DNA of 64,000 nt from CAYSFW01 sp964620675 (GTDB lineage Bacteria; Pseudomonadota; Gammaproteobacteria; UWMA-0217), in NCBI GenBank assembly GCA_964620675.1, contig CAZUJU010000009.1:14012-78011 (forward strand), in the 5' to 3' direction. The position numbers and the translations under genes are program-made. Each line of letters opens with the position of its first letter. Positions within the stretch are counted from its first letter, which is position 1. The notes beneath the pieces are model-generated. The model did not search any database. It saw only the letters and a list, made by a program, of their open reading frames with translations, and was not told the origin of the DNA. Below, one piece after another: positions 36,648 to 44,421 of this stretch.

Positions 36648-37300
36648 ACACCTACCTCGACCGTTACTGTGAGCGCGTCGAACCGGGGCTCTGGGCGGAG
36701 CCTCTGAACGTTGTCTCCAATCTTGCATTCCTGCTTGCCGCAGGGATGCTTTTTCGCGCCTACCGCGCGCAACCCGTTCACGCGCCGGAGCTGCCCTGGC
36801 TGATCGGGTTGGTCGCGGCGATCGGTGCTGGCAGCGGACTCTGGCATCTGTTGGCTCGGCGCTGGGCTGAGTACGCGGACGCACTGCCGATTCTCGCTTT
36901 CATCGGTCTCTATTTCCTGTTCGCGCTCTATCGCTTGGTGACGCCGGTATGGTCCCGCGTCATGACGGTTTGGGTCGGATTCCATTTGCTCAACGCAGCG
37001 GTTCAGGTGACTCTACCGGCGGAACTCGGCAACGGTTCGGGATTTTATCTGCCGACGTGGTTGACGTTGTTGCTGCTGGCGCTCTATCTCGGTGGCCGGC
37101 GACATCCGCAAGCCGAGGTGTTCGGGTGGGCCGCACTGCTATTTCTACTCGCGCTTGGCCTGCGTACGGTGGATCTCACGCTATGTCCGCGCGTGGCATT
37201 TGGTACCCATTTTCTTTGGCACCTTATGACCGCGGGCGTGCTTTACCTGCTGGTGAGCGGCTTGATCGCCGCGGCGCGGCGCGATGCGGTCAGTCCCTAA
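36644..37300 (+). CDS. Ceramidase-like (CREST superfamily) membrane protein
   Basis: The 218-residue protein has about seven membrane helices and the conserved residues of bacterial ceramidase-domain proteins: DRYCERVEPGLWAEPLNVVSNLAFL at the start, GSGLWHLLARRWAEYADALPI in the first third, and DLTLCPRVAFGTHFLWH near the end (His/Asp/Ser metal-site pattern). CREST members are zinc hydrolases of amide-linked lipids; the bacterial substrate is unknown. The GTG start overlaps the channel stop by 4 bp and the gene end overlaps the convergent cysteine desulfurase by 11 bp. Confidence 0.82.
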   Translation: MNTYLDRYCERVEPGLWAEPLNVVSNLAFLLAAGMLFRAYRAQPVHAPELPWLIGLVAAIGAGSGLWHLLARRWAEYADALPILAFIGLYFLFALYRLVTPVWSRVMTVWVGFHLLNAAVQVTLPAELGNGSGFYLPTWLTLLLLALYLGGRRHPQAEVFGWAALLFLLALGLRTVDLTLCPRVAFGTHFLWHLMTAGVLYLLVSGLIAAARRDAVSP

Positions 37301-38417
37301 GCGATTCCCAGGCGGCGATCAGGGCAACGGCGGCCGCGTCGATCTCGACCGCGGTGGTGAAGCGACCGAGTGAAAAACGCACCGCGCCGTGCGCGCGTTC
37401 GGGTGCGCAACCCATCGCCGCGAGCACTGCGGACACCGCCTGCCGTCCGGAATGACAAGCGGACCCGGTGGCGGCGGCCACCCCGCGCGCAGCCGCCAGG
37501 AGTTGCCAGCCAGATAAGCCCGGAAACGAGACATTGAGCGTGTTGGGCAGGCGCTCGCTGCGGTGCCCGTTGAGTTGCAGTTGCGGAATCGCGCCCGCGA
37601 GCCGTTGCTGGAGTTGGTCGCGCAAGGTCGCCAACCGCGTGCTTTCCTCGGCGAGTTGTTGCCGCGCCAAGCGTGCGGCTTCACCCAGCGCAACGATCGC
37701 GGCGACGTTCTCCGTACCGGGGCGCAGTCCGCGCTCGTGGTTCGCTCCGAACAGGATAGGAACGAGCGGTGTGCCGGCGCGGACATACAGTGCGCCGACG
37801 CCTTTCGGGGCGTAAAACTTGTGTCCCGCAAGGGTTACAAGATCGGCGCCAAGCTGATTCACATCCACCGCGATCTTGCCCACCGCTTGCGCGGCGTCGA
37901 CGTGCATCAAGGCGCCCGCTGCCTGCGCTCGAGTCGCGATCGCACCGATCGGTTGCACAGTGCCCACCTCGTTATTCGCCAGCATGACCGAAACCAGCGC
38001 CGTATCCCTGCTGACGGCGAGGATCTCGGGATCGACGCGTCCCGCGGTATCGACGTCGATCTCGGTAACGGTCCAACCGGCACCGGCAAGATGTCGCATC
38101 GGTTGGGTGACCGAGGGATGCTCGACCGCCGAGTAACATAGTTCGCGCCGCTCGGGACGGGCGCGCGCTACGCCGAGTATCGCGAGGTTATTGGCCTCGG
38201 TGGCGCAACTGGTAAAGACGATTTCGTCAGGCTGGGCACCGATCAGCGTGGCAACTTCGCCACGGGCGTGATCGACCGCGATCCGGGCGCGCCGGCCATA
38301 GACATGGTCCGACGATGGATTGCCGTAATCCTCGGTGAGCCAAGGCAGCATCGCCTCCGTTACGCGCGGATCGACCGGAGTGGTGGCGTTGTAGTCGAGG
38401 TAGATTGGGTCGTTCAT
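37290..38417 (-). CDS. Cysteine desulfurase (IscS/NifS family)
   Basis: This 375-residue PLP enzyme mobilises sulfur from cysteine as a persulfide. It has the class V signature (YLDYNATTPVDPRV, EIVFTSCATEANNLAI), the PLP lysine Lys200 in LAGHKFYAPKGVGALY, and the active-site Cys321 in ATGSACHSGR. There are no isc or suf neighbours, so it is a stand-alone paralogue; its sulfur acceptor cannot be deduced. It is coupled to the upstream glutamine amidotransferase gene by a 4-bp overlap. Confidence 0.92.
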   Translation of the reverse strand: MNDPIYLDYNATTPVDPRVTEAMLPWLTEDYGNPSSDHVYGRRARIAVDHARGEVATLIGAQPDEIVFTSCATEANNLAILGVARARPERRELCYSAVEHPSVTQPMRHLAGAGWTVTEIDVDTAGRVDPEILAVSRDTALVSVMLANNEVGTVQPIGAIATRAQAAGALMHVDAAQAVGKIAVDVNQLGADLVTLAGHKFYAPKGVGALYVRAGTPLVPILFGANHERGLRPGTENVAAIVALGEAARLARQQLAEESTRLATLRDQLQQRLAGAIPQLQLNGHRSERLPNTLNVSFPGLSGWQLLAAARGVAAATGSACHSGRQAVSAVLAAMGCAPERAHGAVRFSLGRFTTAVEIDAAAVALIAAWESLRD

Positions 38418-39184
38418 AGCGGCGGAGCGGGGCGGGAAGGGCCCGGCGCCGGGGGGTGCGTCAGGATCTGCGCGCGGCGACGACCATCGCGGTAGAGGCG
38501 CAATTCCCCCGGTGTAAAGGCACCCCAGCCGGGCGTCTCGTCGAGCGGTTCGGTACTGACCAGCACGATCGGGTGCACGCCATCCGAGATTTCGCGTTCG
38601 TGCAAGCGATCGTGACCGTAAGCGATCAGATATTCGCCGTCGGAAAGCAGAAAATTGAACTGACCGTGGTGGGCGATCATCGCGCTGACATCTCCGAGTG
38701 CGGCCAACCAGTCCTCTGTGCGGCTGCTAACGTCCGGGTGGCGAAAAACATGGCTCAGTAGGTGGCAAAACGCAAACTCCGAATCGGTTTCGCCGTCGGG
38801 CGCGCAGATCCGTTCGACATTGGCCACCTCCAGAGCGACCGCCGCCGGCACCAGACCATTGTGGGCGAAGGCCCACATCCGCCCGCAACAGGCATGCAGG
38901 AATGGGTGGGTATTACGCTGCGTATTCACCGGCGGAAACCGGGCCTTGCGCACATGTGCCAGCAACAGATCGCAACGTAAGTGGTCGATCAATTCCGCGA
39001 ACACGTCACTCCGGCTACCCGGCTCGGGCGACTTCTTGAGCTGGAACGTTCCGTTCTCACGCCACGCGACGCCCCAGCCGTCCGGGTTGTCGGCGATCGC
39101 GCCGCCACGGGCGCGAAACGCGGCCAGCGGCAGTGTCGTCGCGTCGAGCGGACGACTGGCGGAAAATCCGAATAGCTCACACAT
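38414..39184 (-). CDS. Class II glutamine amidotransferase (YafJ-like)
   Basis: The 256-residue Ntn-hydrolase starts with MCELFGF, exposing Cys2 as the catalytic nucleophile after Met removal. It contains the family blocks NPDGWGVAW, LLAHVRKARFPPVNTQRNTHPF, WAFAHNGLV and GETDSEFAFCHLL. No synthase domain is fused, so the ammonia acceptor is unknown. It heads a two-gene operon with the cysteine desulfurase. Confidence 0.92.
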   Translation of the reverse strand: MCELFGFSASRPLDATTLPLAAFRARGGAIADNPDGWGVAWRENGTFQLKKSPEPGSRSDVFAELIDHLRCDLLLAHVRKARFPPVNTQRNTHPFLHACCGRMWAFAHNGLVPAAVALEVANVERICAPDGETDSEFAFCHLLSHVFRHPDVSSRTEDWLAALGDVSAMIAHHGQFNFLLSDGEYLIAYGHDRLHEREISDGVHPIVLVSTEPLDETPGWGAFTPGELRLYRDGRRRAQILTHPPAPGPSRPAPPL

Positions 39185-39685
39185 CGCTGGCGCGAGCGAT
39201 TACGGCGCTGTGAGTCTCCGCGGTAGCCTCGGCGCCGGGTGAACTTACGCGTGGTCGCCATTGCTGCGACGCTTGTGCTTGTATTTGCATCACCTGCCTC
39301 CAGTGCCGGTAACTGACAGGATATCGGGTGTACGCGGCGAGCGAAACAGCGATATCCGCGCGCAGGTGCTCCGCGACCGGGTTCCGTTCGCCCCCTTCAG
39401 GTATTGCAGCCATGGATGGGAGTCGAACGACGGTGGGCGCGATGGATTGCGCCGCTCCACAGACGTCCATTGAGTGGCGGTTCGTGGACCTGCCGGTAGC
39501 GAGAAATGGAGGCTTGGCGTGTTCCCAGGATGCGCCACTGCGGTTGCTGCGCCGGGCGATCGGGTACAATCAAAGGCGCGGCCTGGTCTGTGAACCAAGC
39601 TCAGGCCGAAATAGTCGAGCGACCCGCTGCAGGGTGAGGTCGGCAAAATAAATTTCGCGCGGCATCGATGCCGCCAGAGGACCGC
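39185..39685. other. Intergenic region between divergent genes
   Basis: About 500 bp with no credible gene; ORFs here lack family features and ribosome sites. A possible promoter for the NYN gene has a good -10 (tacaat, 39565–39570) and a weak -35 (ttgctg, 39544–39549; spacer 15). The expected leader contains a hairpin with ggcctggt (39580–39587) paired to acca and caggcc (ending 39607). I see nothing else specific. Confidence 0.4.
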
Positions 39686-40519
39686 ATGAGTAATACCAAC
39701 ACCAAAACGATGGCGCTTTTTTGCGATTTCGAGAACATCGCACTCGGGGTCAGGGACGCCAAATACGCTCGTTTCAATATCCAGAAGGTGCTTGAACGCT
39801 TGTTGCTGAAAGGCAATATCGTGGTAAAAAAGGCGTACTGCGACTGGGAACGTTACAAGGAGTTCAAGGCGGCGATGCATGAGGCGGCCTTCGAGTTGAT
39901 CGAGATTCCGCACGTGCGCCAGAGCGGCAAGAACTCCGCCGACATCCGCATGGTCGTTGACGCCCTTGATCTGTGTTACACCAAGTCGCACGTCGACATG
40001 TTCGTGATCATCAGCGGCGATTCCGATTTCTCGCCGCTGGTGAGCAAACTGCGTGAAAACAACAAGCTCGTCATCGGCGTTGGGGTCAAGAAATCAACTT
40101 CGGATCTGTTGATCGCGAACTGCGATGAGTTCATCTACTACGATGATCTCGTCCGTGAAGAAAAAAAGCCGCGCCGGCGGCGCAGTAAATCGGCCGCGCC
40201 GGCCAAAGCCAATGGCAAGGCGGTGACCAAGGCCGAAACCGAGGATAAGAACGACGAGAATAAGCGCCAGGAGGCGGTTGATCTGTTGGTCGAAACGGTT
40301 GAGGACCTGTTCGAGGAGCGTAGCGCGGAGGAGAAGGTCTGGGGATCAATGGTGAAACAGGCCATCAAGCGGCGCAATCCGGGGTTCAACGAGTCTTACC
40401 ACGGCTTTCGCACCTTCGGTAAGTTGCTGGAAGAGGCGCAGACACGAGGTCTGCTGACCTTGGAGTTTGATGAAAAATCAGGTGGCTATATCATCGCGAG
40501 TTTTACGGCGGACGATTGA
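39686..40519 (+). CDS. NYN-domain nuclease-like protein with C-terminal LOTUS/OST-HTH domain
   Basis: The 277-residue product has an N-terminal NYN (PIN-like) domain with the acidic metal residues in ALFCDFENIALG, KNSADIRMVVDALDL and VIISGDSDFSPLVSKLRE. A Lys/Arg/Ala-rich linker (about 160–190) is followed by an OST-HTH/LOTUS RNA-binding module (WGSMVKQAIKRRNPGFNESYHGFRTFGKLLEEAQTRGLL). This is the LabA-like arrangement, suggesting RNA cleavage or RNA binding. The ATG at 39686 has agagg just upstream; an ATG at 39668 is less likely. Confidence 0.9.
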   Translation: MSNTNTKTMALFCDFENIALGVRDAKYARFNIQKVLERLLLKGNIVVKKAYCDWERYKEFKAAMHEAAFELIEIPHVRQSGKNSADIRMVVDALDLCYTKSHVDMFVIISGDSDFSPLVSKLRENNKLVIGVGVKKSTSDLLIANCDEFIYYDDLVREEKKPRRRRSKSAAPAKANGKAVTKAETEDKNDENKRQEAVDLLVETVEDLFEERSAEEKVWGSMVKQAIKRRNPGFNESYHGFRTFGKLLEEAQTRGLLTLEFDEKSGGYIIASFTADD

Positions 40520-40659
40520 CGTCAGGTCCGGCAGGTGGTGCGACCGCGCGTGACCGCAAAGGCGCGCGAGTGGTCGCCGCGGGTGGCGCGCGGCAGCGGT
40601 GCTGCTTGCGCGCATAGGCGACGGTGAATGCTTAAGAGATCGACGAACGAACGCTTACG

Positions 40660-41199
40660 ATGTCGCGAACGACCGATCATGCCCTGATTGAAGCGATCGC
40701 CACGCCACGGCGCGACGGCGAGGTTTGGCCCGGGGCGTGGTATGACGCGCAACTCGCGCGGCTGCGCGCTGGCATCGGTCAGCGGGTTTACTTGGTAGAA
40801 ATCCGGGAGAGCGCGATTCATCTCGCGGTCCACCTCGATGACAAACCGCTCGAACTGCTTGCGGTGGTTGAGTTTCCGAAGCCCGATCCATCGCGCAATT
40901 TGTTACCGCATCTGATCGTGTTGAGCGACGGACGCGGCATTAATCTCGGTCGGGTGACGCGAATCAGCGTCGGGCAACCGTTCTTGCCCGCACCGCGCGA
41001 TGTGTTGTTCGAGAATGCCCCGTTGCGGCAGGCACTGCTCGGTGACGAACGCACCCTGAACCGCGACCGCATCGCGGCGATCAGTCACATGAATCTGGCT
41101 GCATTGCTCGCGACTGCCACACTACCGCCGTTGGTGACCGACGCGTCCACGCCGATCGGATCGGATGCGGCGGTTGCGCCCGAGGAATCGGGCCTTTAA
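40660..41199 (+). CDS. Hypothetical protein
   Basis: The 179-residue soluble protein has no family I recognise. The central part (about 15–130) looks like an alternating beta-rich fold (RVYLVEIRESAIHLAVHLDDKPLELLAVVEF, NLLPHLIVLSDGRGINLGRVTRISV). The last 30 residues are Ala/Thr/Pro-rich and probably disordered. There is no signal peptide or membrane helix. Codon usage matches the neighbours. It converges on the next unknown gene with a 4-bp 3' overlap. Confidence 0.6.
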   Translation: MSRTTDHALIEAIATPRRDGEVWPGAWYDAQLARLRAGIGQRVYLVEIRESAIHLAVHLDDKPLELLAVVEFPKPDPSRNLLPHLIVLSDGRGINLGRVTRISVGQPFLPAPRDVLFENAPLRQALLGDERTLNRDRIAAISHMNLAALLATATLPPLVTDASTPIGSDAAVAPEESGL

Positions 41200-41516
41200 C
41201 CCCGCGCCGCCAGGTAGGGGCTGGAAGATTGGGCGGCGCTCATCGCATTGCGCAACAGGTCGTTGATCAAGTTTAGCATCGCATCGGGGTTTCCGTTCAG
41301 CATTCGCGAGCGAACGGCGAGTGTCATCGCGAGGCTTTGCAAGACATCGCCGTCACTGATGTCCTTGCGCTCGGCGAGGGTCAGACTCAAGGTGTCGAGC
41401 AGGCGGGTAACCAGGCGCGAAACCCCTTCCTCGGAGCGTGTCTGCGGATGTAACGGAAACTCAATATCGTAGGCGCGGCCGGTGGCTGACAACGCGGTAA
41501 TCGCAAGGGTTTTCAT
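41196..41516 (-). CDS. Hypothetical protein
   Basis: The 106-residue protein starts MKTLAITALSATGRAYDIEFPLHPQ and is otherwise largely helical (GVSRLVTRLLDTLSLTLAERKDISDGDVLQSLAMTLAVRSRML). No domain is recognised. The ATG at 41516 is preferred over 41573. It is convergent with the preceding gene, and a 211-bp AT-richer gap follows on its 5' side before the divergent dioxygenase gene. Confidence 0.55.
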   Translation of the reverse strand: MKTLAITALSATGRAYDIEFPLHPQTRSEEGVSRLVTRLLDTLSLTLAERKDISDGDVLQSLAMTLAVRSRMLNGNPDAMLNLINDLLRNAMSAAQSSSPYLAARG

Positions 41517-41727
41517 CGGCGAATCCTCTGGCGCTATTGTTATGACCCTCGATTTTCCCGCCTGGAAATGCAATGTAAGTTAAAAACCAGAATATTCGCG
41601 CGGTTGTTTCGTCTGGCACTTGCCACCCTAAACCCGGACATCCCGTGTTGGGAAGCATTCGTCGCTCGCGGGAGATGATAAACAGAAACTAATCATTCGA
41701 TGCGAACCGTTGGCGAGCGAGGTAACC

Positions 41728-42366
41728 ATGACGACACCCATCAACCGACGGCGATTCATCGCCGGATTGTTCGGATTTGCGACGGCGCCAGGTGCGGTCG
41801 CGGCGCAAATCCTGAAGACCACGCCGACGCAATCGCGCGGACCGTTCTATCCGCTCGAATTGCCGCTTGATAGTGACAACGATCTCACCCGGGTCGAAGG
41901 TCGTTCGCAGGTCGCCGCTGGCGAGATCACCGAACTCAGTGGCCGCCTGATCGGTCTCGACGGGCGCCCCCTGCGTGCGACACGGATCGAGATCTGGCAG
42001 TGCGATGCGCATGGCTACTACCATCATCCGCATGATCGCGGCGGGCAGGCCGATCCAGACTTCCAGGGTTATGGGCAGACCGTGAGCAATTCCGATGGCG
42101 AATACCGGTTTCGCACCATTCGACCGGTGGCGTATCCGGGTCGTACCCCGCATATCCACGTCGCCGTACATCAGACCGGCTCAAGACCTTTTGTTACCCA
42201 GATATACATCGCGGGCGAACCGGACAACACCGACGATATGCTTTTTCGCCGTATCCCGCACGAGCGTCGGCCGCTGGTCGAGGCGCGTTTCGAGACGGTC
42301 GCAAACGATGCGGATGCGCGTTGGCGGGCGCGTTTCGACATTGTTCTGGATGCCACGGCGGTCTAG
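41728..42366 (+). CDS. Tat-exported intradiol dioxygenase-like protein
   Basis: The 212-residue product begins with a twin-arginine-type signal (MTTPINRRRFIAGLFGFATAPGAVAA). The intradiol ring-cleavage dioxygenase fold follows: SRGPFYPLELP, LIGLDGRPLRATRIEIWQCDAHGYYHH, then YPGRTPHIHVAVH. Two Tyr and two His in these blocks are the expected Fe(III) ligands. Catechol-type substrates are typical of the family, but exported short members have no clear assignment. The start at 41728 has gagg upstream. It is convergent with the T3SS minus operon across a 241-bp gap in which I see nothing defined. Confidence 0.85.
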   Translation: MTTPINRRRFIAGLFGFATAPGAVAAQILKTTPTQSRGPFYPLELPLDSDNDLTRVEGRSQVAAGEITELSGRLIGLDGRPLRATRIEIWQCDAHGYYHHPHDRGGQADPDFQGYGQTVSNSDGEYRFRTIRPVAYPGRTPHIHVAVHQTGSRPFVTQIYIAGEPDNTDDMLFRRIPHERRPLVEARFETVANDADARWRARFDIVLDATAV

Positions 42367-42607
42367 AACCCAAACGAGGCGCGCGTGGTTCGGCCTGAAC
42401 GCCGGCGATCCCGTCGCGTCGTCGATCTCAACGGGTCAGCGGCGTCGAGAAAAACCCCCGCCGGAGGGCAAGTGGCCTGGGTGTGGTGGCAAGGGGCGAG
42501 GGCAAAATATCTGGGCGGGTCGCGCGTCTATGACGATGTGGTTTTCGCAACGCAACCCACTGCATTCAAGGCCGCTCGCAGTCGGTGGCGGATATTTTCA
42601 CAGGCTC

Positions 42608-43099
42608 TCAGTGCGCGGCGCGGTTGAGTGACACCCAGTGGGTCATGACGGTTTCATCCAGTTCCGCCTCTTCGATCAAGAGTTCATTTTTCTGCGCTTC
42701 CTGATCGAGTTCCTTGAAGAGTTCGGTAAGTTTAAGTACGTCCCGATTGGCTTGGGCGAGGGTCTTTTGGCGCGCTTGCAATTCGCGCTGAGCCGATTCG
42801 AGGTTTAGATAGGCGGTTTTGAGTTCCGCCTCAAGTCGCAGTTGTTGGAGCTTGAACTTGTCCAGCGTGTGTCGGAAGTCGTTGATCTTGCTGGAGGCGA
42901 CAGGCTTGCCCAGCATCCCGAGAAACATCTCGCGTTCGCTTTCGGCGCGAAAGGCGCGGAAGGCCTCGTACTGCCGCGATTGTTCCTTTAGCAGATTGAT
43001 GCATTCCTCCTGTTTGCGTTGCGCCTCGAATACCCGGCTCCGGGCGAGGCGCTCGCGATGTTCGCGAATCCGTAGCAGCATGAGCGGCTTATCGCTCAT
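42608..43099 (-). CDS. sctO: Type III secretion stalk protein SctO (YscO-like)
   Basis: The 163-residue protein is almost entirely predicted coiled coil (LLRIREHRERLARSRVFEAQRKQEE and RLEAELKTAYLNLESAQREL), the hallmark of the SctO/FliJ stalk that sits in the ATPase ring. Its length is near YscO (about 154). The assignment rests mainly on this and on its position directly after sctN, which it overlaps by 4 bp (ATGA). It is the last gene of the minus T3SS operon; sctP, Q, R, S, T and U do not follow. Confidence 0.85.
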   Translation of the reverse strand: MSDKPLMLLRIREHRERLARSRVFEAQRKQEECINLLKEQSRQYEAFRAFRAESEREMFLGMLGKPVASSKINDFRHTLDKFKLQQLRLEAELKTAYLNLESAQRELQARQKTLAQANRDVLKLTELFKELDQEAQKNELLIEEAELDETVMTHWVSLNRAAH

Positions 43100-44421
43100 A
43101 CCCCGGCGAGTTCTATCAATTGGGCGAGGGTGGCGCCGTACTCCGAGTTGTGAAACACGTCCTGTTGCAGCAAGGCCCGTATCGCCTGGATTTTCTGAAT
43201 GGCCTCGTCGGCTTCGGCGTCGTGTCCGCGTTGATATTCCCCAACCCGAATCAGCAGCTCGATCTCGCGGTACTTGGCAAGCAGATCGCGCAGTTTGCCC
43301 GCTGCGGCGCGATGCTCGGGCGAAACGATCGCCATCATGACCCGGCTCAGGCTCTGCAGAATGTCGATTGCCGGATAGTGGTTCTTGGCGGCGAGTTCAC
43401 GCGACAGCACGATGTGTCCGTCGAGGATCGAACGGGTCTCGTCGGCGACCGGTTCGTTGAAATCATCCCCTTCGACCAGCACCGTGTAGAACGCGGTGAT
43501 CGAGCCCTTATCGGAATTGCCGGAGCGCTCCATCAGTTTCGGCAGCGCGGCGAACACCGAGGGCGGAAACCCGCGCCGCGTCGGGACTTCGCCGGCCGCC
43601 AGCCCGATCTCGCGCTGGGCGCGGGCAAATCGGGTGACCGAGTCCATCAGCAAGAGCACGCGCAGTCCCTGGTCGCGAAAATACTCGGCGATCGCGGTGG
43701 CGACATACGCAGCCTTGACCCGCTCCATCGCCGGGCGGTCGGAGGTGGCGACGACGAGCACCGACTTCGCCATGCCGGCTTCACCTAAATTGTGCTCAAT
43801 GAACTCCCGGACTTCGCGGCCGCGTTCGCCGATCAGCGCAACCACGGTGATATCGACCTCGGCATTGCGCACCAGCATCCCCATCAGGGTACTTTTTCCA
43901 GCCCCGGCCGCGGCGAATATCCCCATACGCTGACCTTCGCCGCAGGTGACGAATGCGTCGAGGGCGCGGATTCCGAGCGGAACCGGCACTTCGATCATGC
44001 GCCGCAGCAAGGGGTCGGGCGGATCGGCGTTGACCGGGTAGGACTCGCTGCTGACGATCGGGACCGATTTGCCGAAGTCGATCGGCTGCCCCAGTCCGTT
44101 CAATACCCGACCCCGCAGTTGGGGTCCGACCGGCACGGAGAGCTTGGTACCGGTGGTGCTGACCTGGGTGCTCGGCGAGATGCCGGTCATATCGCGCAGT
44201 GGGGTCAGCAATGCGACGTCCTTTTCGAAACCGATCACTTCGGCGAACGCAGTGGTGGCTTCACCTGGCGAGTGGAGTATGCAGGTTTCGCCGACGCTGG
44301 CGCCCGGTGCGATCGCCTTGATGATGGTGCCGGCGACCTGGATCACGCGGCCACGTGGGACATAGGGCGTATAATTACGCACCGTTTCGCGCAATATCGT
44401 GCTGAGATAGTCCAACATCAT
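43096..44421 (-). CDS. sctN: Type III secretion ATPase SctN
   Basis: The 441-residue F1-beta-like ATPase has a Walker A at residues 170–178 (AAAGAGKST), Walker B region (RVLLLMDSVTRFARAQREIGLA) and the T3SS/flagellar ATPase signature (PTRRGFPPSVFAALPKLMERSG). It unfolds effectors and detaches chaperones at the base of the injectisome. It could be confused with FliI, but its neighbours (SctV, Y, X, O) mark it as non-flagellar. It overlaps sctV and sctO by 4 bp each. Confidence 0.95.
   Translation of the reverse strand: MMLDYLSTILRETVRNYTPYVPRGRVIQVAGTIIKAIAPGASVGETCILHSPGEATTAFAEVIGFEKDVALLTPLRDMTGISPSTQVSTTGTKLSVPVGPQLRGRVLNGLGQPIDFGKSVPIVSSESYPVNADPPDPLLRRMIEVPVPLGIRALDAFVTCGEGQRMGIFAAAGAGKSTLMGMLVRNAEVDITVVALIGERGREVREFIEHNLGEAGMAKSVLVVATSDRPAMERVKAAYVATAIAEYFRDQGLRVLLLMDSVTRFARAQREIGLAAGEVPTRRGFPPSVFAALPKLMERSGNSDKGSITAFYTVLVEGDDFNEPVADETRSILDGHIVLSRELAAKNHYPAIDILQSLSRVMMAIVSPEHRAAAGKLRDLLAKYREIELLIRVGEYQRGHDAEADEAIQKIQAIRALLQQDVFHNSEYGATLAQLIELAGV

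Noticed and set aside
39290..39991. Minus-strand frame of 233 codons entering the NYN gene
   Set aside because: It covers the promoter and start of the NYN–LOTUS gene in antisense and has no ribosome site or domain.
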